Source of the DNA: Arabidopsis thaliana
Taxonomy: Eukaryota; Streptophyta; Magnoliopsida; Brassicales; Brassicaceae
Assembly (NCBI RefSeq): GCF_000001735.4
Contig: NC_003074.8
Span: 20,095,261 to 20,159,260 of the forward strand
DNA: 64,000 nt
Direction of reading: 5' to 3'
Made by a program: the position numbers and the translations under genes. The notes under the pieces were generated by a model. It made no database searches and had not been told where the DNA came from. It saw only the letters and a program-made list of their open reading frames with translations. Each line of letters starts with the position of its first letter. The first letter of the stretch is position 1. Shown one piece after another: positions 49,369 through 64,000 of the stretch.

Positions 49369-49975
49369 ATGGCACATGAAACACCACCCACGCCCAGTAC
49401 AAGAAAGAGGATCTGCAGCTTATTCTTGATCGTTTGTGTCATTGCATGTATTATTGGTTTGGTCGTTTTTATACTCATCAACGAATGCAAACGTCCGGCG
49501 CCAAAAGTAGAATTAGCTTCTATGGACTTCATGGTGCTTAATATCACATAGACTCGTCTTAGTGCAAAGTGGGATTTGTCCATAAGGATCCCTGCAGATC
49601 TTCCTGGTGACTATATATGTCTTCAAGGAGACTTTCAAGTTTCATTTCTTTACAAGAATGTTACTCTCTTTACCTCACCTCCACAAAAGTAAGCTGTTTA
49701 CTATTAACAACCTCCGATACCGCTGTCCTCAGCTTCTTAAAGTTTCTGTTGTTGTCTCCGACGAAAACATTAGTTCGATTGGAACATACATTATGGAAGA
49801 TGTCAAAGAGAAGAAGCAAGTAACTTTTGGATTGCAGTTTTCTCTTACCGATTGCAGAAAAAAGACGTTAGGAGTTATGAGTTATGCATGCTGTGGAGTC
49901 ACCTTGAGGTTCGAACCCGGATCTGAGATGAAGGCGTCTGTGTTTGGAAAGCATCCAAGGTACACAAATTTCTGA
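49369..49975 (+). pseudogene. Broken LEA14/NHL-type single-pass membrane protein gene
   Basis: The intact start, 49369-49548, encodes a short Pro/Thr/Arg-rich N-terminus and one membrane helix (LFLIVCVIACIIGLVVFILI), then PKVELASMDFMVLNIT. An in-frame TAG follows at 49549, yet the same frame resumes clear family sequence: TRLSAKWDLSIRIPADLPGD, then LYKNVTLFTSPPQK. A second break (TAA and frame change) comes near 49692. Family sequence then continues in another frame: QLLKVSVVVSDENIS, LRFEPGSEMKASVFGKHPR, stop at 49973. A 44-base GT...AG interval sits at the frame change but is shorter than normal plant introns. Two breaks in an otherwise well-preserved gene indicate a young pseudogene. Confidence 0.75.
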
Positions 49976-50450
49976 CCAAGTCCACGTCAACACCAGTATA
50001 ATGTTAGAGTTTGCAAAGATTTGACATTACTTAAGGGCTTTATTGAATTAGAGATTTAGTTTATTTGTAAATGACTTTAGATTTGGTTCGACTTTATTTA
50101 GGGTCTAAAGTTTATTGTATAACTGTTTAATATTTGTCAGGACTTAATGAAGATGTAATGTTTAGACTTTGGTGTATTTTGTACGACATGCATGATATAA
50201 TAAAGGAATTATCATAATTAAATTGAACTTATAAAAATATGACTTGCCTTACTTCTCTTTTGAAATAGAAATTCTAATGTAGGTAAAATGTTTGTGTTTA
50301 CATAATTACATTACATCAACAAACGTAAAAAAATGTTTGTGTCATTAAATGTTTATCCACGTACTCTTCACAACGATCATAAGTCATAATTCAGAAAATT
50401 CCTTTAATAAATGTGAACTGAATAAGCTTTTGTATAGTCATCAAATAAAA

Positions 50451-50456
50451 AGTCAA
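50451..50456 (-). promoter_or_regulatory. W-box-like site upstream of the chitinase
   Basis: TTGACT on the minus strand (agtcaa on +), about 220 bases upstream of the chitinase ATG, matches the WRKY core TTGAC(C/T). A single short site, so weak evidence. Confidence 0.3.
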
Positions 50457-50674
50457 CTGTACAATTAAAAGTCCGCAAACATCTCGATCGTCTAAGAGAC
50501 GACTTTTCTCGTAACTTTATGAAGAATATACAATAGTAGTGGCTTGATCGCGTCCACACATTTACATTGCGACTTTTCTTGCATGCCGTCTCACGCACTA
50601 TATTTAGGCAAAACACAATTGTCTTCATTTCAAGACTAGTTCTTGTTTTCTCCATATTCCTCAACAACATCAAA

Positions 50675-51774
50675 ATGTTGACTCCCACCATTTCTAAATC
50701 CATCTCTTTAGTAACCATTCTATTAGTTCTACAAGCTTTCTCTAACACAACAAAGGCTCAAAATTGCGGTTGTTCGTCAGAGCTATGTTGTAGTCAGTTT
50801 GGCTTTTGCGGTAACACTTCAGACTATTGTGGTGTAGGTTGCCAACAAGGACCTTGTTTTGCTCCTCCCCCTGCAAATGGTGTCTCTGTGGCTGAGATTG
50901 TAACGCAAGAATTCTTCAATGGAATCATCAGTCAAGCCGCGTCTAGTTGCGCCGGCAATAGATTTTACAGTCGGGGAGCTTTTCTTGAGGCCTTAGACTC
51001 ATATTCTCGTTTCGGTAGAGTTGGATCGACCGACGACTCTAGGCGTGAGATTGCAGCGTTCTTTGCTCATGTCACACATGAAACAGGACGTAAGTATATA
51101 TAGTAACATGTTTCACTTTACTCTTTTCTTATGATGCATACATGCATGTTCTCTATTAAATACCAAACAAAAACAAAATATGAAAACGTTAGAACTTGTT
51201 TTTGTTTTCTAAAAATCATTAGACTAAATAACATGTTTTACTAGATTAGTAATATCTTTTCATCAAACGCATATAGCATAATCACTTTTCAAAATCATAG
51301 AAACTTGACTAGAAATACTTTGAATATGTTGCAGCATTCGATCTAATAATTTCGGTTTTTGTTTTAGATTTCTGCTACATAGAAGAGATAGACGGAGCCT
51401 CAAAGGATTACTGCGACGAGAATGCAACACAATATCCATGCAATCCTAACAAAGGCTACTACGGCCGCGGACCGATCCAACTCTCTTGGAATTTCAACTA
51501 CGGGCCAGCCGGGACAGCAATTGGTTTCGACGGCCTGAATGCACCGGAAACAGTAGCCACGGATCCAGTCATATCCTTCAAAACCGCCTTGTGGTACTGG
51601 ACCAATAGGGTTCAGCCTGTTATCTCTCAAGGTTTTGGTGCAACAATCCGTGCCATTAACGGTGCTTTGGAGTGTGACGGGGCCAACACAGCCACCGTTC
51701 AAGCTAGAGTTCGTTACTACACGGATTATTGTCGTCAACTTGGCGTTGATCCTGGAAACAACCTCACTTGCTAA
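50675..51774 (+). CDS. EP3: Class IV chitinase (CBM18 + GH19), EP3
   Basis: Hydrolyses beta-1,4 N-acetylglucosamine polymers; extracellular, linked to defence, hypersensitive response and embryogenic cultures. Two exons: 50675-51089 and 51368-51774 (822 bases, 273 residues). A signal peptide ([20 protein letters not shown]) is cleaved near Ala28. A hevein-type chitin-binding module follows: [18 protein letters not shown] with the Cys pattern through GCQQGPC. After a short Pro-rich hinge (APPPANG) comes a GH19 domain with the deletions typical of class IV. The catalytic Glu lies in HVTHETGHFCYIEE, spanning the intron, and the substrate motif [18 protein letters not shown] is intact. I took the ATG at MLTPT because it directly precedes the signal peptide. 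At3g54420. Confidence 0.96.
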
Positions 51775-51963
51775 CAAAAACATCTATTTCTCTGTATACA
51801 TATATAAAAGTAAAAATAGACAAGCTTTAAGAATGGAATGGCCCATTAATGTTTTGTCCCTTAATGTCGAATATATATAAAATCCACTTAGTTAAAAAAA
51901 GACAAAAACTTTGAGATGAAAACAGAGAAACTTTATACACAGAATCCTATGAAGTAGTTTCCA

Positions 51964-52591
51964 TCATTTTTGAGAAAGACATGGAAAAGCTTTGTTATGA
52001 TCAACACCATAGTAATGAAGAAAGCCTTTGAAGATATGACCACTTATAGTTACTGTTGCTTGATAACCAATCTCTGCTTGCTCGTTGTTGCTTATCGCTG
52101 TTACTCTCGTCCGTTTAAAAACCGCCGGAGCTTCAATTTTCCCCGGTAACCCCTCTCTGAAGCCTCTCTCTGCAATTTTCCACACAAAAACGCAAAATTC
52201 AGATTAAAAAAGGTTTTGTTCAATTCTAGTTCCAAGATTCATTACCTTGACGAGAAGTGGTTGTCGGAAGTAGCGAGACATTAGGGGAACTCTGTTTATC
52301 GATTTTGAGCTTCTTCTTCCTCTCAGAAGGAGAAGATGAAGAACGAGTTGCAGAAGAAGGAATCCACGTGCTCTTCACGTGAGTGACACAGTTGTATCCT
52401 CTGCTTTTACAACAAGTTCTACATCTTTCGAACAAACACTCTTTCTTTGCTCTGTTTCCACAGTCTCTGCATACTTTCTCTCCAACTGTGTTGTTGTCTT
52501 CCACCGCCGCGAAGTTTACCGGAGGAAGAGATGGCCGTGTTATCTGCGTCGGTGGTGGAGATAAGAGAATGATGTTTCGAAGACCTAACAT
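51964..52591 (-). CDS. SRS6: SHI/STY-related RING-like zinc-finger transcription factor SRS6
   Basis: SRS proteins activate auxin-biosynthesis genes during organ development. Two exons: 52246-52591 and 51964-52169 (552 bases, 183 residues from MLGLRN). The zinc finger is [20 protein letters not shown], then [18 protein letters not shown], matching the family. The second exon carries the C-terminal family domain [20 protein letters not shown], where the motif named IGGH reads ISGH. The frame stays open 46 codons upstream of this ATG, with Pro/Ser-rich coding-like sequence but no ATG, back to an in-frame TAG. Either translation starts at a non-AUG codon, or this is leader. At3g54430. Confidence 0.94.
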
Positions 52592-52729
52592 GTAGTCTGG
52601 AGTAGTACTGATTCCAACGGCGGCGACGGAGGAGGAAGAGTGATCAGGTGGGATTGAGACGGCGGCGAAAGGTGTTGAAGATGATGATGGTTGTGGTGGC
52701 CATGAGAGGGAAGAAGGTGGATTTGCCAC

Positions 52730-53233
52730 TGTGGCAGTAGTAATAATAAAAGCGCGTGGAGGCTAATCTAGTAGGTGGAGCTTAGCTATGGAGGAGTCTA
52801 GTAAGAGTAGTGAGAAACAGAGAGAGAGAGCAATAAACATAAGTTTTTTAATATTTGGGGTTTTGACAGAGTTTTGTGGTCACATGTAATGGTTAAAAAT
52901 GTTCTGCAGAAAATGAAATAATTATCTTTCCAAGTGGAGTGGTCCACTTCATTGGGAAAGCACCCGTCTAAAACGGCTTTATATCCCACTTTGTGGGTCT
53001 CCTCTCTATGTGCTTAAGCTTTGATGGGATAGATTTCTTAAGAGGTTTATTTGGTATGGATTGCTTGTAACAACTACACTAGAACAGAGGCTATATCACA
53101 AGAAGATTTTGAATCGAATGTTTTAGTTTATTAGGTTTTTTTTTTTTCATTTGAGAAATCAAACTTAGAAACATTGCAAGACTCACTAAGTCTAGTTGTT
53201 TATAGCATTCAACTTATATGCAAGAACAGATTT
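52730..53233. other. Intergenic region between tandem minus-strand genes
   Basis: SRS6 promoter and beta-galactosidase 3' UTR. Contains a GA-rich tract (agagagagagagc) near 52816 and a T tract near 53140. No exon visible. Confidence 0.5.
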
Positions 53234-61759
<8,526 letters not shown>

Positions 61760-62286
61760 GCTTACTTACTTTACTAGCTGTGAATTTAAGGAGAATGAAT
61801 GATTCGTCGCGTAAGGTTGCCAAGGAAGGATCAAAGTCGATCCATTTTTGTGTGATTTGTCATTTGTCGATGGAACATAAGCAACAGAGAACAAATTCAC
61901 TGAGAATATCCAATCCTACTACTTCACAAAACGACAAATGCCACGTGGTGTCGTGTTCGCATGATTACGTCTATGATCGAGTTTGAGTCAACGAATTATT
62001 GGGCTTTCGATATCTGTCAAATTTTCATTATATGATGTTGGTAATGAAAGGACGAGTGACTTTTAAGCCCAACAAGACAGGCCCATATCTATATAATCTT
62101 TTTTCTCGGTACTTTTTTTTCTTTTAATGTTGTAAAACGAAATTAATTTTTTGTTTTCTACGTTTAATTTAGTTGAATGAAGATAAAGATTGTAATTTTC
62201 AAAATCTCAGTGGTAAGTGCTTAATAAAAACACACTAAAAAGCCAAACAAAAAAAAAGTGTACACACAACATGTAACATGTTGTTC
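61760..62286. other. Intergenic region upstream of beta-galactosidase
   Basis: Promoter and leader of the beta-galactosidase gene. Contains caacgaattattgggctttcg and repeated gggcttt/aagccca motifs (gcccaacaagacaggccca near 62070), which resemble TCP-type site II elements. No exon visible. Confidence 0.4.
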
Positions 62287-62655
62287 TTAATTGTAGGTCA
62301 CGCCTTCACCATCGATAACTTGTCCGATGCGGTATGCAACATAGTCGCCATTCTCAACTTCTCCCAATATTCTCAAAGCTGCCTCAAACTGTCCGATCCT
62401 TGATTCGTCTAATGAGTTCAGCCCCAGCATCGATATTCACACCAGAATCTTTGTAGCTCAGACTATGATGAGTGTCATCATCTTTCTTTGACATGGATAA
62501 AACCAAGATGCCCTTCTTGTTCTTGTCGTATTCCGAGGAAAGACGATCGAGTCAGGTTTCAAGGACGAAACAACGGAGGAGAAACGATGTCCATTGAAGA
62601 ATTTGGAGGAGAAGGCAGTGTCAAGGGACGAAGTCTGCATAATTCTGGAGTCCAT
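62287..62655 (-). pseudogene. Truncated AIR synthetase (PUR5/PurM) pseudogene
   Basis: Reading minus strand from the ATG at 62655: a plastid-transit-like N-terminus MDSRIMQTSSLDTAFSSKFF runs to the basic TTRTRRAS. One frameshift then leads into MSKKDDDTHHSLSYKDSGVN and IDAGAELIRRI, the conserved start of mature phosphoribosylformylglycinamidine cyclo-ligase. The next recognisable sequence is the very C-terminus of the same enzyme, AALRILGEVENGDYVAYRIG and VIDGEGVTYN, ending at a TAA (62287-62289). The roughly 300-residue ATP-binding catalytic core is absent, and the two parts are in different frames. The remnant cannot encode an enzyme of purine synthesis. An intact parent gene on the same chromosome (At3g55010) is recalled from memory. 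Confidence 0.8.
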
Positions 62656-62659
62656 GGCC

Positions 62660-63273
62660 AGAATAAAACAATATAACAACAAGCTTAAAGTAATTAACTC
62701 TTGGTAAACTTTTAAGCCAACAAGAAAAGAACAAAACCTGAGGCGACGTTGAAAGGCACTGGAGTGGCTTTGGTGTGAGAAGCAAGGAAGACGTCGGAAA
62801 TATAATACATAGAAGTAATTCATTTACTCTTTCAGTATATCCCATCGTTTTATTTTTGTTTTGGATTAATTTGATCATTTACTCTTAAATTTTATTAAAT
62901 AATTTGAGATATATCTTATATTTTTTTTAATGAAAATTTCATCATTAATAATAACTAAAAAAAAAACTTTCGATCTTTGAACATATTATTTTGGATAAAA
63001 TTTTAATAATATAGGAAGTAATTCATTCGTTTTTTGTTTGTTTGTTTGGTTTACAGCATCTAAATTAGTTTAGTCATAGCATCTACACTTATATAATAAA
63101 TGCTTATATTAAACAAACACATGCAATAGAAAAACTTACCTAGAGATCAGAATCAAATTTCAAATATAAAAAAGGCATCTCGGTGATCACAACGATCTCC
63201 CTACCTGTAGAAAAACGTCTAGATACACTCACAATAATCTCAAGGTGCTTCCACTAGCAAAATTTGCTCAGCC
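62660..63273. other. Intergenic region and NPF gene promoter
   Basis: AT-rich DNA between the PUR5 remnant and the transporter gene. On minus, the frame upstream of the pseudogene ATG stays open but shows no family similarity. Nothing else is supported. Confidence 0.4.
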
Positions 63274-64000
63274 ATGGCAGATTCGACCTCCCTCATCAAT
63301 AAACGAACCAAAGGAGGCTGGAACGCTGCCCTTTTCATCATCGGTATACTGAATACACTCACGGATTTGGATATATTTTCTTTCTAATTTCATATTGTCG
63401 AGATGGTAATTCATTAATCTTTTGCAGTTGTGGAGATAGCAGAGAGATTTGCGTTCTACGGTCTTGCAAGCAACCTAATAACGTTTCTAACAAACGAACT
63501 TGGCCAGTCCACGGCCACCGCAGCCAAAAACATCAACACATGGATCGGTGTTTCTTGCATGTTCCCCATTCTCGGGGCGTTTCTAGCTGACTCCATCCTA
63601 GGCCGCTTCAAAACCGTTCTCTTGACCTCTTTCATCTATCTCTTGGTCTACATATCGTTACCAAACCTAACCCTTGACTCATTTTTCAAGATCTCAAACT
63701 CAAACTCGGACTAATATGAACACGTTCATCAATGAATTTCAGGGGATTGTCATGTTGCCATTGTCGGTGACGGTGGTGGCGCGGCGGATGAGAGAAAAAG
63801 TGTTCTTTATGGCATTGTATGTGATGGCGGTTGGAGAAGGAGGGCATAAACCATGCGTCATGACCTTTGCAGCTGACCAGTTTGGAGAGGCCAATGCGGA
63901 AGAGAAAGCAGCAAAGACATCTTTCTTCAATTATTGGTATATGGCCATAGTCCTCGCTTCTTCCATAGCTGTTCTTGCACTCATCTTCATTCAGGTCTTT
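63274..64000 (+). CDS. NPF (NRT1/PTR, POT) family transporter, 3' end outside window
   Basis: Proton-coupled transporter family that carries nitrate, di/tripeptides or plant hormones. Exons seen: 63274-63343, 63428-63645 and 63743 to the window edge (a possible donor, cag|gtcttt, is at 63994). The ATG at 63274 begins MADSTSLINKRTKGGWNAAL. Helix 1 carries VVEIAERFAFYGLASNLITF, which includes the proton-coupling E-x-x-E-R-F-like motif. Then come the helix 2-3 signature NTWIGVSCMFPILGAFLADS and the POT motif VGEGGHKPCVMTFAADQF, then FFNYWYMA. About 180 of the usual 550-600 residues are present. Position suggests At3g54450 (NPF5 clade). Substrate cannot be read from the sequence. Confidence 0.93.

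Noticed and set aside
49692..49735. Possible intron repairing the second break in the NHL-type gene
   Set aside because: GT...AG ends are present, but 44 bases is below the usual plant minimum and the in-frame TAG upstream remains, so the locus is still scored as a pseudogene.
52591..52729. Annotating the SRS6 start at 52729
   Set aside because: That codon is GTG, not ATG; the ATG at 52591 gives the 183-residue family-length protein. The upstream frame is kept as a finding instead.

Overview
This window is nuclear DNA of a crucifer and almost certainly Arabidopsis thaliana chromosome 3 long arm. The genes are intron-rich with short AT-rich GT-AG introns. Their order (BTAF1/MOT1 ATPase, hemerythrin protein, VAMP727, WRINKLED1, APETALA3, microspherule-type FHA protein, NCA1, SAC3C, trihelix factor, aspartyl protease, chitinase EP3, SRS6, GH2 beta-galactosidase, NPF transporter) is the At3g54280 to At3g54450 order as I recall it. 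Locus names come from memory, not from a search.

Layout. 0.3-8.5 kb (+): 3' five-sixths of the MOT1-type ATPase gene; its first exons lie left of the window. 9.4-10.6 kb (-): hemerythrin-like gene. 10.6-13.1 kb: intergenic, with a hairpin/MITE-like inverted repeat. 13.1-14.9 kb (-): VAMP727. 15.9-17.7 kb (-): six-exon gene of an uncharacterised family with one aberrant splice donor. 18.6-18.8 kb: a decayed 80-bp tandem repeat. 19.5-23.2 kb (+): WRINKLED1, with its 9-bp micro-exon and a 1.6-kb last intron carrying several CACGTG boxes. 24.2-25.8 kb (-): APETALA3, with three CArG-like boxes upstream. 27.0-30.8 kb (-): FHA/MCRS1-like gene. 33.3-36.3 kb (-): NCA1. 36.8-38.5 kb: two adjacent poly(A) retroposons in opposite orientation, each with a clear target-site duplication. 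38.7-41.5 kb (-): SAC3/GANP protein. 42.7-43.6 kb (-): trihelix factor. 45.0-47.3 kb (-): aspartyl protease. 48.8-49.1 kb: MITE-like element. 49.4-50.0 kb (+): broken LEA14/NHL-type gene. 50.7-51.8 kb (+): class IV chitinase. 52.0-52.6 kb (-): SRS6. 53.2-61.8 kb (-): 17-exon beta-galactosidase with an antisense, internally deleted LTR-type element in one intron. 62.3-62.7 kb (-): remnant of an AIR synthetase (PUR5) gene that lost its catalytic core. 63.3 kb to the right end (+): start of an NPF/PTR transporter gene.

These are independent, individually transcribed eukaryotic genes; I see no operon-like pathway cluster. Several are well-known regulators (AP3 for petals and stamens, WRI1 for seed oil, NCA1 for catalase folding, VAMP727 for vacuolar trafficking). 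I found no undescribed multi-gene system. The most novel material is small-scale: the PUR5 remnant, the paired retroposons, the ATAAGT donor, the LTR remnant in the beta-galactosidase gene, an open in-frame leader upstream of SRS6, and G-boxes in the long WRI1 intron. Exon borders were set by eye from reading frame, GT/AG sites and family similarity; where possible I checked that the exon lengths sum to an intact frame.
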